Positions 44,857 to 54,188 are shown, counted from the stretch's first letter. The stretch: 64,000 bases of DNA from Flavobacteriales bacterium (GCA_011526365.1 WTIO01000016.1:1-64000); one strand, 5' to 3'. A program made the numbers and translations. Notes: generated from the sequence alone by a model not told the origin.

Positions 44857-46047
44857 CTAGGCCGTTGCCAGCGCTTTTTGGATGCGGCCTATTGCTGTTT
44901 TTATTTCTTCTTGTGAAGCTGCATAGGAAATACGAATACAATTTGGTGCTCCAAAAGCCGCTCCGCTTACAGTAGCCACATGGGCTTTTTCTAAAATGTA
45001 TAACGCAACATCATTGGCGTCATTAATGGGGGTGCCTGCCAAGGTTTTTCCAAAATAAGCTGAAACATCTGGAAAAACATAAAAAGCACCTTCAGGGCGA
45101 TTGAGCTTTAAACCGGGAATTTCTCCCAATAATTGAAGTATTAAATCGCGGCGTTGTTCAAATTCTTCCACCATATATTTAATTTCACTGGGAGGCGCTT
45201 GCAAGGCTGCAATTGTAGCCCGTTGTGCAATACAGTTGGCACCACTGGTAATTTGCCCTTGCATTTTATTGCAGGCCTTGGCTATCCATTCCGGAGCTCC
45301 AACATAACCAATACGCCAACCCGTCATGGCAAATGCCTTAGCCACGCCATTCACCGTAATGGTTCTGTCGTACATGGAAGGTATTGTTGCAAAACTAAAA
45401 TGGGGAGTACCGTAGTTAATGTGCTCATAGATCTCATCGGTAAGTACATAAATGTTAGGGTAATTTTCCAATACTGCGGCTAGGGCTCTAAATTCTTCTT
45501 CGGTATATATGGTACCGCTGGGGTTGTTGGGGGAATTAAACATCACCAATTTGGTTTTGGGTGTAATGGCCGCCTCTAACTGCTCGGGGGTAATTTTAAA
45601 ATCTGTTTCAATACTACTGGGAATTAAAACCGATTGGGCCTCGGCTAGAGTCACAATAGCCGAATAACTTACCCAATAAGGTGCTGGGAGCAGTACCTCA
45701 TCGCCAGGATTGAGCAATACCATACAAACGTTTGCAATGGATTGTTTTGCTCCTGTGGAAACCACCACTTGATTGGGTGTGTAGGTAATGTTGTTATCGC
45801 GTTGAAACTTTTCACAAATCGCTTCTTTCAACTCGGCATAGCCGTCCACTGGCGTGTAGGAATTGTAGTTGTCTTCTACGGCTTGTATGGCAGCTTTTTT
45901 GATAAATTCGGGAGTATTAAAATCGGGTTCGCCCAAACTTAATCCAATAACGTTAATCCCTTGATTTTTTAATTCACGGGCTTTCGCCGCCATTGCTAAG
46001 GTTGCAGAAATGGGTAAACTGTTGATGCGATTTGAAAGTTCCTTCAT
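44857..46047 (-). CDS. Aspartate aminotransferase-like class I aminotransferase
   Basis: 396 residues of the I-gamma aspartate aminotransferase group. Visible: GLSLGEPDFNTP near residue 36, YTPVDGYAELKEAI, STGAKQSIANV, MFNSPNNPSGTIYTEEE, the Asp of YVLTDEIYEHI, the Schiff-base Lys in TVNGVAKAFAMTGWRIGYVG near 240, and the substrate Arg in NCIRISYAAS near 377. Annotation as aspC or as aspartate/prephenate aminotransferase is common; both are possible next to the Phe/Tyr operon. Convergent with that operon, divergent from rsmG. Confidence 0.88.
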   Translation of the reverse strand: MKELSNRINSLPISATLAMAAKARELKNQGINVIGLSLGEPDFNTPEFIKKAAIQAVEDNYNSYTPVDGYAELKEAICEKFQRDNNITYTPNQVVVSTGAKQSIANVCMVLLNPGDEVLLPAPYWVSYSAIVTLAEAQSVLIPSSIETDFKITPEQLEAAITPKTKLVMFNSPNNPSGTIYTEEEFRALAAVLENYPNIYVLTDEIYEHINYGTPHFSFATIPSMYDRTITVNGVAKAFAMTGWRIGYVGAPEWIAKACNKMQGQITSGANCIAQRATIAALQAPPSEIKYMVEEFEQRRDLILQLLGEIPGLKLNRPEGAFYVFPDVSAYFGKTLAGTPINDANDVALYILEKAHVATVSGAAFGAPNCIRISYAASQEEIKTAIGRIQKALATA

Positions 46048-46170
46048 GCCTAAAATTTTTATTCCATTGTGCTAAAGGCATAAAAATACTTCTCCCCGTG
46101 CATCCTTACAACATATTCCTCAAATTCTTAACAAGAATTGTGAATTTCGTAAGGATTAGTTGGATTTTAG

Positions 46171-46178
46171 TAGGTTTG
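46171..46178 (+). promoter_or_regulatory. Candidate -7 box for rsmG
   Basis: TAGGTTTG matches TAnnTTTG and ends 4 bases before the ATGATG at 46183, so the mRNA would start at or within the first codons. Confidence 0.42.
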
Positions 46179-46182
46179 CAGC

Positions 46183-46818
46183 ATGATGGAATGCGAACAG
46201 TTGCTCAAACTACATTTTGACACTTTAAGTGCTCAACAAAAACAACAATTTGCTGAACTTAAAGCGGTGTACACCCACTGGAATCAGCAGGTAAATGTGA
46301 TTTCCAGAAAAGACATGGAGCAATTTTATGTGCACCATATGCTGCACAGTTTAGCGATTGCAAAACTGCATCAGTTTCTTCCGGGCAGCGTAGTCATGGA
46401 CGTGGGAACGGGGGGTGGTTTTCCAGGTATTCCCCTAGCTATTTTTTTCCCTGAAACACGGTTTCTTCTGGTGGACAGTATAGGCAAAAAAATACGGGTG
46501 GTGGACGCTGTAACTGCCGCCTTAGGGTTAATTAATGTAACCACCTACAATGCGCGTGTAGAAACCTTAGATCTTAAGGTTGATTTTATTGTGAGTAGGG
46601 CTGTGGCACAGATGCGCACCTTTGTTCACTGGGTAGATGGAAAAATTTCCAAGGACCACAAGCACGAACGCCGCAATGGAATACTCTATTTAAAAGGCGG
46701 TGATTTAACAGAGGAACTGGCAGCTTTCCCACAGGCGGAATGCTTTCCCCTTGCTCCGCTGTTCTCACAGCCTTTTTTTGAAACCAAAACCTTGGTGTAC
46801 ATGCCCGTTGAGAATTAG
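46183..46818 (+). CDS. rsmG: 16S rRNA (guanine-527-N7)-methyltransferase
   Basis: Methylates G527 of 16S rRNA; loss gives low-level streptomycin resistance in other bacteria. 211 residues. Visible: NVISRKDMEQFYVHHMLHSLAI, SAM-binding VMDVGTGGGFPGIPLAIFFPE near residue 70, LLVDSIGKKIRVV, and DFIVSRAVAQM near 132. Two consecutive ATG codons (46183, 46186) are equally possible starts. The stop overlaps the stop of the next gene, on the opposite strand, by 4 bases. Confidence 0.95.
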   Translation: MMECEQLLKLHFDTLSAQQKQQFAELKAVYTHWNQQVNVISRKDMEQFYVHHMLHSLAIAKLHQFLPGSVVMDVGTGGGFPGIPLAIFFPETRFLLVDSIGKKIRVVDAVTAALGLINVTTYNARVETLDLKVDFIVSRAVAQMRTFVHWVDGKISKDHKHERRNGILYLKGGDLTEELAAFPQAECFPLAPLFSQPFFETKTLVYMPVEN

Positions 46819-47297
46819 TTTTCTTTTTCGAGCTTATTAAAACGGACTTCCATTTCGCGTACCATTTTTTCTACCTTCTCCTTTAAAATTTCAACCTCTT
46901 TTTTAAGGGAACTGGAAAGGTGATCCTCAGTATCAACAGAGAATAGCAGTTCCGAAAGTGCATTGGAAATTTGACCGCTATAGGCATGAACGTCCACACC
47001 TTTGCTAACATAAACCTTGTCATAATCAAAAGCTGTCAAGGAATCTAAATCATCCATTGCAATGTGGAGCTGGTGGCTGTTTGGGCTGAAGGCAGCTGCC
47101 GAACCAATTAATTGAAAATCATCAAATTGCATAGTGCCTGTGGTGTTCACCATCACGGTGTCTACCGCAGTAACTTTGCCATTCTTTTCTGTGACTTTAA
47201 GGAGCACAAATTTTTCCTCTGCTACATTGGGGTTTGTTTGGGACCACGCAGCAGCAGCGATTCCAAAACTGAATAGAAGTACAAATACTTGTTTCAT
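46815..47297 (-). CDS. Secreted protein of unknown function with C-terminal coiled coil
   Basis: 160 residues. Residues 1-19 are a signal peptide (MKQVFVLLFSFGIAAAAWSQ). The centre is Asp/Ser/Val-rich with no family recognised (KVTAVDTVMVNTTGTMQFDD). From about residue 128 to the end, ELLFSVDTEDHLSSSLKKE and then KEKVEKMVREMEVRF show heptad spacing of a coiled coil. This end resembles the chaperone tail of phage or peptidase-S74-like fibre proteins only in general form. Monocistronic; function unknown. Confidence 0.6.
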   Translation of the reverse strand: MKQVFVLLFSFGIAAAAWSQTNPNVAEEKFVLLKVTEKNGKVTAVDTVMVNTTGTMQFDDFQLIGSAAAFSPNSHQLHIAMDDLDSLTAFDYDKVYVSKGVDVHAYSGQISNALSELLFSVDTEDHLSSSLKKEVEILKEKVEKMVREMEVRFNKLEKEN

Positions 47298-47359
47298 GAT
47301 AATTAGAATTTGGGATTAATATATGTTGACGACTTCTTTCAGAAATCGTGTAAAGTCTT

Positions 47360-48988
47360 TTACTCTTCTCCTAAAAACGGGTAATGGTAATTGGTGGGAG
47401 GAACAAAGGTTTCCTTAATTAACCGCGGTGACACCCAACGCAGGAGGTTTAATGCCGATCCTGCTTTGTCATTGGTGCCGGAGGCACGTGCCCCCCCAAA
47501 GGGTTGTTGTCCCACAACTGCCCCAGTGGGTTTGTCGTTGATGTAAAAATTTCCCGCAGCATTTTCCAAGGCCTCCATAGCCTCTTCTAGGGCATAGCGA
47601 TCTTGAGAATACACGGCTCCAGTAAGTGCATAAATTGAAGTACTATCAACCAATGCAAGGGTTTCAGCCCATTTATCGTCCTCGTATTCATACACGGTAA
47701 CCAGTGGACCAAAAAGTTCTGTTTCCATGGTATAGTAGTGGGGGTCTGTAGTTTCCACTAAGGTAGGCGTCACAAAATAGCCTTTTCTATCATCGTAAGT
47801 CCCCCCCTTGAGTAGCTGTGCTTCTTTATCTTGTTTCACCTTTTCAATGGCCTCTTTAAGGCGATTAAATGCCCCTTTATGAATAACAGCTGTAACAAAA
47901 TTATTCATGTCCTCAGGAGATCCCATAGTGATGGAATCCATGTCTTTCATCACCAGCTCTAGGATTTGTTTTTTAAGCGATTTGGGCAAATACACCCGTG
48001 AAGCCGCAGAGCATTTTTGCCCCTGAAATTCAAATGCCCCCCGGACAATAGCTGTTGCTACCGCTGCAGGCTTTACACTGGGGTGGGCAACGATAAAGTC
48101 TTTTCCACCCGTTTCTCCTACAATTCTGGGATACGATTTATAATGGCTTACGTTTTGTCCTATTTTTCCCCATAATTGTTTAAATATTTGAGTAGAACCG
48201 GTATAGTGAATTCCTGCAAAGTCAGCATCTGCCAAAACAGTATCGGTAATCATTTGTGGGTCACCAAACACTACATTAATTACACCGTCGGGTAGGCCAG
48301 CTTCTTTAAACACCTCTATAATCACTTGTGCCGAATACACTTGGTAATCACTGGGTTTCCAAACTACAACGTTGCCCATCATGGCAGCACTAGCAGGAAG
48401 GTTTCCTGAAATTGCTGTAAAGTTAAACGGGGTTACTGCATAAATAAAACCTTCCAAAGGTCGATAGGTCAAACGGTTCCAAACACTGCTGTCTGATGCA
48501 GGCTGCTGCTGGTAAATTTCTTGCATATAAGCCACATTAAAGCGCAAAAAATCAATGAACTCACAGGCGGCGTCAATTTCGGCCTGATGTATCGTTTTCG
48601 ACTGCGCCAACATGGTAGCGGCATTAATTTTAGCACGGTAGGGTCCTGCGAGTAATTCTGCTGCTTTCAAAAAAATAGAGGCCCGGGATTCCCAAGGCAT
48701 CTTGCTCCACTTTTTTCGTGCTTCTATTGCGGTACGAATAGCGTCTTGTACATGTTTTTCTTCTGCCAAATGATAGTGTCCCAAAATATGTTGGTGATCA
48801 TGAGGAGGCGCCATAGGCGCTAAATTTCCTGTTTTTATCGCCTTGCCATCAATGTAAAGTGGTACTTCAATTTGTTGGTTGTACAGCTCTCGATAAGTAG
48901 CTAATACGGCATCACGCTCAGCTGATCCCGGAGCATAGGATAAAATGGGTTCATTTTCAGGAAAGGGTACTTGTACTTCGCTATTCAT
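47360..48988 (-). CDS. pruA: 1-pyrroline-5-carboxylate dehydrogenase
   Basis: Oxidises glutamate semialdehyde to glutamate in proline (and arginine) breakdown. Aldehyde dehydrogenase of 542 residues, the length of the P5CDH group. Visible: TPFNFTAISGNLPASAAMMGNVVVWKPS split over residues 190-220, the general base Glu in IVGETGGKDFIV near 290, and the catalytic Cys in AFEFQGQKCSAASRVY near 325, with ELFGPLVTVYEY and GAVVGQQPFGGARASGTNDK. No proline dehydrogenase gene is adjacent. Monocistronic as far as visible. Confidence 0.94.
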   Translation of the reverse strand: MNSEVQVPFPENEPILSYAPGSAERDAVLATYRELYNQQIEVPLYIDGKAIKTGNLAPMAPPHDHQHILGHYHLAEEKHVQDAIRTAIEARKKWSKMPWESRASIFLKAAELLAGPYRAKINAATMLAQSKTIHQAEIDAACEFIDFLRFNVAYMQEIYQQQPASDSSVWNRLTYRPLEGFIYAVTPFNFTAISGNLPASAAMMGNVVVWKPSDYQVYSAQVIIEVFKEAGLPDGVINVVFGDPQMITDTVLADADFAGIHYTGSTQIFKQLWGKIGQNVSHYKSYPRIVGETGGKDFIVAHPSVKPAAVATAIVRGAFEFQGQKCSAASRVYLPKSLKKQILELVMKDMDSITMGSPEDMNNFVTAVIHKGAFNRLKEAIEKVKQDKEAQLLKGGTYDDRKGYFVTPTLVETTDPHYYTMETELFGPLVTVYEYEDDKWAETLALVDSTSIYALTGAVYSQDRYALEEAMEALENAAGNFYINDKPTGAVVGQQPFGGARASGTNDKAGSALNLLRWVSPRLIKETFVPPTNYHYPFLGEE

Positions 48989-49048
48989 TGTCCTTTAAGT
49001 TTGAGTTTGGTCTCAAATGTAAAATAAAAACAGCTTCCGAAAAAGAAA

Positions 49049-49435
49049 TCAATTCAATATGAAAGGAGCCGAAAGTTGAATGGGAGGAACAGCAACTTCA
49101 AATTTTTCTGTAGTGCTAAAATTAATCATCATAAAAATCCCCTTCATCAACCCAACAGGAGAGCACAAGTAACAATTGGAGGAGTAGGTGTGGGTTTCTC
49201 CAGGTTGGAGCACGGGCTTTTTCCCCACTATGCCCTCTCCACTTACGATAGAATTGGGATCTAGGGCTTCCTGCACTTTCCAGTGTCGTGTTAATAATTG
49301 CACTGCATTTTTTCCCTGATTTTCAATGGCTATATGATACGCAAATGCATGCCGCGTGATTTTATTGTGGAACACTGTGCCGTGATATCTGGAAGCGACA
49401 GTGACCCGTATCCCCTTGGTGATTTGCTGTAACAT
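49049..49435 (-). CDS. apaG: ApaG-family protein
   Basis: 128-residue stand-alone ApaG (DUF525) protein with an immunoglobulin-like fold. Visible: GIRVTVASRYHG, YHIAIENQGKNAVQLLTRHW, VSGEGIVGKKPVLQPGETHTY (split across 66-86) and the conserved YLCSPVGLMKGIFMM. The role is unclear; in gamma-proteobacteria the gene is linked to apaH. Here it sits between pruA and the Plug gene, same strand, 70 bases downstream of the latter. Confidence 0.93.
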   Translation of the reverse strand: MLQQITKGIRVTVASRYHGTVFHNKITRHAFAYHIAIENQGKNAVQLLTRHWKVQEALDPNSIVSGEGIVGKKPVLQPGETHTYSSNCYLCSPVGLMKGIFMMINFSTTEKFEVAVPPIQLSAPFILN

Positions 49436-49505
49436 TTTGATTTTTAATAACTTCTAGAATTTTAAAGATACTAAATTCTATCCGAAAAACGACTTTAAAA
49501 TGCAG

Positions 49506-50759
49506 CTAATTTAATAACTCAAAAGAGGAGGCCGTACCAAAACCGATCAGGGCATCGTACAAGGCCCCAAACGGGCGATAATACACGAGTACCATATAGC
49601 GGTTTTCAGTCTGTGCGTGCGTCCCCGATAGCGCATTAAACGCCACCCCGTCTTCATTGAGAACCACATAACGGTAATTGTAAAACCCCTGCTTTAACAA
49701 CAAACTCACCTCATACCCTTCTAAGGCAGGGTTGAACTTCATTTGATTGGCCGTACTGGGTTGGTAATTATTAAATTTCCCCAACACATGAAGCGATCCA
49801 CTACTGAACTCAAAGGGTGCCGACAAACTAAAATGCACCCAACTGTAGTCGGCCTCAATGGCTGCTTGTCGGGTTCCTTGAAAGGTACGTATCTCAAAAT
49901 CACCATTAATATCAGGGCCATAGGTATAGGGGTAGTTTGCACGAATGGGATCTGTATTGAGATAGGATTCGTAACGCTCGTTTAAGGCAACATAACTTAC
50001 GTTTGGGGTAGCAACACGAATGTCCTTGGTGTCAAAAAATAAATATTCGTTCCCCCCTTCAAAACGGGCTGTTTCATCGTAACGGTATTCCAAGGTGTTG
50101 CCGTTAACGTATTGTGGTACTAGGCCAGTGATTGCCGATGGCCATTGCTCATTTTGAAGCACTACCACTTTTACTAAACCCTCTGGATTCCGAAACGGGG
50201 CGCCAATAGGTTGTACCGAAAATTGCACCGACTGATGGGTTTGATAGTAATTTAAGTCTCGTGTTCGAAATACACCTGTAGCTACATTTGCCGTGCCGTC
50301 ACTAACCACAAAACGACGGCGAAGAAGCAGTTGCCCTTGCGCGCTGTAGATATCCAGGCTGTAATTCCCAGATAATAAAAAGTCTATATTTTCATTAGGT
50401 AAGCTTAAGGTGTAATGCGTGTAGGGTTGTAGGGTGTTAAACGAGGTCTCAAAATTTTCTAAGCGCAGGTTGTCATAGCCCTTTAAAAAGTCGTTTTGAA
50501 ACAGGTTTGAAAGGGTCCAGTCGTAATTGTAATAGGAAATTTTATAATAGTAATCCGACACCATTGAGGACAAATCATCAAATTCCAATTGCATTGTTTC
50601 TCCTTGTTGCAACACCGGAAATTGATAAGGTTTTCCCAGAGTTTTAAATACAATAGATTTAATAAATTCAGGGGGCTCTACTTCCGGAATTTCCTGTGCT
50701 ACAAGGTGGTGGATACAAAGCACAAAACACAAACACAAAACGGTACGAGGTGGTTTCAT
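49506..50759 (-). CDS. Type IX secretion system Plug-domain (DUF5103) protein
   Basis: 417 residues with signal peptide (ends near LVAQE, residue 22). The sequence matches the DUF5103 / T9SS plug group: EFIKSIVFKTLGKPYQFPVLQQGE, YYYKISYYNYDW near residue 75, LLSGNYSLDIYSAQG, a VVSDGTANVATGVFRTRD junction, and a C-terminal LHVLGKFNNYQPSTANQM with the ending GFYNYRYVVLNEDG. In Flavobacterium johnsoniae, a protein of this type closes the periplasmic side of the SprA translocon. Together with gldA it points to a gliding, T9SS-bearing lineage. Family call good, direct role inferred. Confidence 0.78.
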   Translation of the reverse strand: MKPPRTVLCLCFVLCIHHLVAQEIPEVEPPEFIKSIVFKTLGKPYQFPVLQQGETMQLEFDDLSSMVSDYYYKISYYNYDWTLSNLFQNDFLKGYDNLRLENFETSFNTLQPYTHYTLSLPNENIDFLLSGNYSLDIYSAQGQLLLRRRFVVSDGTANVATGVFRTRDLNYYQTHQSVQFSVQPIGAPFRNPEGLVKVVVLQNEQWPSAITGLVPQYVNGNTLEYRYDETARFEGGNEYLFFDTKDIRVATPNVSYVALNERYESYLNTDPIRANYPYTYGPDINGDFEIRTFQGTRQAAIEADYSWVHFSLSAPFEFSSGSLHVLGKFNNYQPSTANQMKFNPALEGYEVSLLLKQGFYNYRYVVLNEDGVAFNALSGTHAQTENRYMVLVYYRPFGALYDALIGFGTASSFELLN

Positions 50760-50892
50760 TTTCTAAAGGTATTAAATTTCAAAATGCACCTCCGGCTAGC
50801 CCCAAATGAAGTGGAATCCCCGACAGCTTAAAAACAACATAGGATTGTTGAAAAATCTGTTGCCAACTTTTTATAAGACCATCTTTATTTAG

Positions 50893-50900
50893 TAAATTTG
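50893..50900 (+). promoter_or_regulatory. Candidate -7 box for the nqr operon
   Basis: TAAATTTG, a full TAnnTTTG match, 30 bases upstream of the nqrA ATG at 50931. Only a partial -33 is present. Confidence 0.45.
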
Positions 50901-50930
50901 TGCGATTTTAGAATGTAATTAGGAACAACC

Positions 50931-52280
50931 ATGTCAAAAGGTTTACGCATCCGAAAAGGTGCCACAATCAAATTAGAAGGAGCTGCTGAAAAAATCATCA
51001 ACGATAACGTTTCTTCTTCCACTTATGCCTTAAACCCTGACGATTTTTTTGCCATGACCCCCAAAATGCTCCTCAAAGAGGGAGAGCAAGTGGAGGCTGG
51101 TACACCACTATTTTACGCAAAGCACGATCCTCGTATCCAATTTGTGAGTCCTGTTGCAGGAACATTGCAAGCAATTGTTCGTGGAGCTAAACGGAAAATA
51201 TTAGAAGTAGTGGTTTCTGCTGATGCTGAGGGTAAAGCCGTAAAACACAAAGTGGATACCCCCGAAAAAATGGGTCGTGAAAAAGTTATTGAACTACTAC
51301 TAAAAAGTGGTAGCTGGCCGTTTATTCGTCAACGTCCCTACAACATTGTTGCGAATCCCGATGTACAGCCCAAGGCGCTATTTATTTCTGCTTTCACAAC
51401 AGCACCTCTTGATGTAGATTTTGAATTTATTTCTAAAAACCACAAAGATTCTTTTCAATCAGGGATTGATGTTTTAAAAGTACTTTGTGAAGATATCATA
51501 CTCGGTGTTGACGCTTCCTTTTCTGGAGTATTTGAAAAAATAAATCAAATTACACGTGTCCCTATTTCTGGGCCACACCCTGCGGGCAACGAAAGTATAC
51601 AAATTCACCATGTTAACCCACTGAACAATACCGATAAAGTGTGGACCATTCGCCCGGAAGACGTAATTAATATTGGGTTACTCTTTGAAACAGGTCAATT
51701 TCAAGCACAACGCACAGTGGCTGTTGCGGGATCTCTTGTGAAAAAACCGCATTACATAAAAACAAAAATTGGGGCACAAATTGCCCCCATGCTTAAGGCC
51801 ACACACACGGAAAACTCAACCCCAGCACGTATTATTAACGGAGATGTTCTTTCTGGGAATCAAATTCATTTGGAAGGCCACCTAGGCTTTTACAATAATG
51901 TTATATCCGTTATCCCCGAAGGAAATGAATATCGCATGTTTGGTTGGATGCCATTCAAAGACAACAATGTTCCCAGCATATCAAAAACCTCTTTTTCCTG
52001 GTTGTTCAACAAACCCAAAAAGGCCAACACCAATCTAAACGGAGAAGAACGCGCCTTAGTGGTAACAGGGGAAATGGAAAAGGTTTTTCCCATGGAAATT
52101 TATCCCATGCAACTGCTGAAGGCCTGTATGGCTGGAGATATCGAAAAAATGGAGCAACTGGGAATTTATGAAGTTGTTCCAGAGGATTTTGGACTCATTG
52201 ATTTTGCTAACACCTCTAAACTAGAGGCGCAAGAAATCATAAAAGACGCCATACAATTGATGATTAAAGAAGTAGGATAA
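50931..52280 (+). CDS. nqrA: Na+-translocating NADH:quinone reductase subunit A
   Basis: Cytoplasmic-facing subunit of the sodium-pumping NADH dehydrogenase, taking part in quinone binding. 449 residues. Visible: the N-terminal domain RIRKGATIKLEGAAEK, biotinyl-like LLKEGEQVEAGTPLFYAKHD, GRKK-type helix, the Rossmann-like HPAGNESIQIHHVNP region, and a C-terminal EKVFPMEIYPMQLLKACMAGDIEKMEQLG. Cofactors are not bound in this subunit. First gene of nqrABCDEF, all on the plus strand with gaps of 1-10 bases. Confidence 0.97.
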   Translation: MSKGLRIRKGATIKLEGAAEKIINDNVSSSTYALNPDDFFAMTPKMLLKEGEQVEAGTPLFYAKHDPRIQFVSPVAGTLQAIVRGAKRKILEVVVSADAEGKAVKHKVDTPEKMGREKVIELLLKSGSWPFIRQRPYNIVANPDVQPKALFISAFTTAPLDVDFEFISKNHKDSFQSGIDVLKVLCEDIILGVDASFSGVFEKINQITRVPISGPHPAGNESIQIHHVNPLNNTDKVWTIRPEDVINIGLLFETGQFQAQRTVAVAGSLVKKPHYIKTKIGAQIAPMLKATHTENSTPARIINGDVLSGNQIHLEGHLGFYNNVISVIPEGNEYRMFGWMPFKDNNVPSISKTSFSWLFNKPKKANTNLNGEERALVVTGEMEKVFPMEIYPMQLLKACMAGDIEKMEQLGIYEVVPEDFGLIDFANTSKLEAQEIIKDAIQLMIKEVG

Positions 52281-52290
52281 AATTGAAGTT

Positions 52291-53448
52291 ATGAGTTATT
52301 TAAGAAGAAAACTTGATGAAATTAAACGCCCTTTTGCAAAGGGAGAAAAGTGGGAGCGTTTTGCCCCAGCAGTGAATGCTTTTGATACTTTTTTGTTTGT
52401 TCCCAACCACACCACATCAAAAGGAGCTCACATACGGGATGCAGTAGATTTAAAACGCACCATGATTACAGTTATCATCGCTTTATTGCCAGCCCTAGTG
52501 TATGGTATTTACAATACAGGATACCAACACTTTAGCCAACTGGGTACCGAATTTACATTTATGGATGCCTTTATCCACGGTGCATGGAAAATTATTCCAA
52601 TGATAGTTGTTTCCTATGTAGTAGGATTAACTATTGAATTTGCATTTGCCGTTTACCGCGGTCACGAAGTAAATGAAGGCTATTTGGTTACAGGACTTCT
52701 TATCCCCATGATTATGCCGGTTGATATTCCCTTATGGATGGTAGCCATTTCAGTAGCCTTTGCGGTACTAATTGCAAAAGAAGCCTTTGGAGGTACAGGG
52801 ATGAATATTTTAAATCCTGCACTTACCGCCCGAGCGTTTGCCTTTTTTGCCTATCCCACCTATATGTCGGGGAACAAAGTATGGGTTTCAGAGGCAGGTG
52901 CATTAGACGCTGTTTCTGGAGAAACTATTTTAGGATCCCTAGCAGCGGGACAATCGGTAGGCTACAGTACTTTTGAAATGTTCCAGGGAGCTATCCCAGG
53001 TTCTATTGCAGAAACATCAACCCTTTGGATTTTAGTGGGTGCCCTAATTCTCATTTTTACTGGAGTGGGCAGCTGGCGTATTATGGTAGGGGGCGTTATA
53101 GGCGCTGCTGTAATGGGCTTTTTATTTAACCTATGGGGAGCCAACGCTTTAATGAGTTTTGATTGGTTGAATCATCTGGTAGTAGGTGGTTTTGCCTTCG
53201 GTATTGTGTTTATGGCTACAGACCCTGTATCTGCTGCACAAACCCTCAAAGGAAAATGGATATACGGCATACTGGTAGGAATTTTCTGTATAATGATTCG
53301 CGTATTTAACCCTGCCTATCCTGAAGGGGTGATGCTCGCCATATTATTGATGAACGTATTTGCTCCAACCATCGATCATTACGTCGTTGAGGGAAATATT
53401 AAAAAACGCACAAAACGTTGGGCCAAAGCACAACTAAAAACTGCTTAA
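52291..53448 (+). CDS. nqrB: Na+-translocating NADH:quinone reductase subunit B
   Basis: Membrane subunit of NQR carrying covalent FMN and riboflavin, central to Na+ transport. 385 residues, about 10 helices. The flavin acceptor motif is DAVSGETILG near residue 210: the Thr keeps the position of the flavinylated Thr of DxxSGAT, but Glu replaces the usual Ala. The quinone-pocket region GTGMNILNPALTARAFAFFAYP and FMATDPVSAAQTLKGKW, rich in conserved polar groups, are intact. ApbE, encoded at the end of the operon, is the expected flavin transferase. Confidence 0.96.
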   Translation: MSYLRRKLDEIKRPFAKGEKWERFAPAVNAFDTFLFVPNHTTSKGAHIRDAVDLKRTMITVIIALLPALVYGIYNTGYQHFSQLGTEFTFMDAFIHGAWKIIPMIVVSYVVGLTIEFAFAVYRGHEVNEGYLVTGLLIPMIMPVDIPLWMVAISVAFAVLIAKEAFGGTGMNILNPALTARAFAFFAYPTYMSGNKVWVSEAGALDAVSGETILGSLAAGQSVGYSTFEMFQGAIPGSIAETSTLWILVGALILIFTGVGSWRIMVGGVIGAAVMGFLFNLWGANALMSFDWLNHLVVGGFAFGIVFMATDPVSAAQTLKGKWIYGILVGIFCIMIRVFNPAYPEGVMLAILLMNVFAPTIDHYVVEGNIKKRTKRWAKAQLKTA

Positions 53449-53449
53449 C

Positions 53450-54181
53450 ATGAATAGAGACAGCAACATATATACCTTTATTTTTGCCGCTGCTATGGTA
53501 CTCGTAGTAGCTTCTACACTGGCTTTTACGGCTTCTTCCCTACGCGATTTGCAAGCAGAGAATGTTCGTAAAGAAAAAATGCAAAACATTTTGGCAACCA
53601 TCGGAATTGAAACTGATCGAGAACAAGCTGAAACGCTCTACAAAAAGTACATTACACAGGAGCTTGCCCTTACAAGCGCGGGAAGTATCGATGAAAAAGT
53701 GAACGCTTTCACTTTAAAACTCAATAACGAAATCAAAAAGCCAGCAATAGAGCAACGCTTTCCACTTTATGTGGCAGAAGTTGAAGCCACCACTTATTAT
53801 GTGATTCCTTTACGCGGTGCCGGACTTTGGGATGCCATATGGGGATATATTGCCCTAAAAGAAGATCGCAATACCATACAGGGGGCTGTTTTTGACCACA
53901 AAGGAGAAACCGCTGGTTTGGGAGCAGAAATTACCCAGGGCTGGTTTCAGGAACGTTTTAAAAATGAAAAGATATTTAATGCCCAAGGCGAATTAGTAGG
54001 TATCAATGTATCTAAAACCAACAACGACCCCTCCAATAGCGATAAAGAAGACCACGAAGTAGATGCTATTTCTGGTGCCACTATTACAGGGGATGGCGTA
54101 ACTGCAATGATCTTGGAGCGCTTACAGCACTACCTTCCCTATTTCGACCAACAAAAAAATGCTTTAGCAGCATTAAAATAA
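53450..54181 (+). CDS. nqrC: Na+-translocating NADH:quinone reductase subunit C
   Basis: Periplasmic subunit anchored by one N-terminal helix (about 10-28), carrying covalent FMN. 243 residues. Visible: IYTFIFAAAMVLVVASTLAF, the FMN-domain GLGAEITQGWFQERFK near residue 165, and the acceptor motif VDAISGATITGDGV near 205-218, whose Thr in SGAT receives FMN from ApbE. Tight spacing with nqrB (1 base) and nqrD (7 bases). Confidence 0.96.
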   Translation: MNRDSNIYTFIFAAAMVLVVASTLAFTASSLRDLQAENVRKEKMQNILATIGIETDREQAETLYKKYITQELALTSAGSIDEKVNAFTLKLNNEIKKPAIEQRFPLYVAEVEATTYYVIPLRGAGLWDAIWGYIALKEDRNTIQGAVFDHKGETAGLGAEITQGWFQERFKNEKIFNAQGELVGINVSKTNNDPSNSDKEDHEVDAISGATITGDGVTAMILERLQHYLPYFDQQKNALAALK

Positions 54182-54188
54182 ACCAAAC

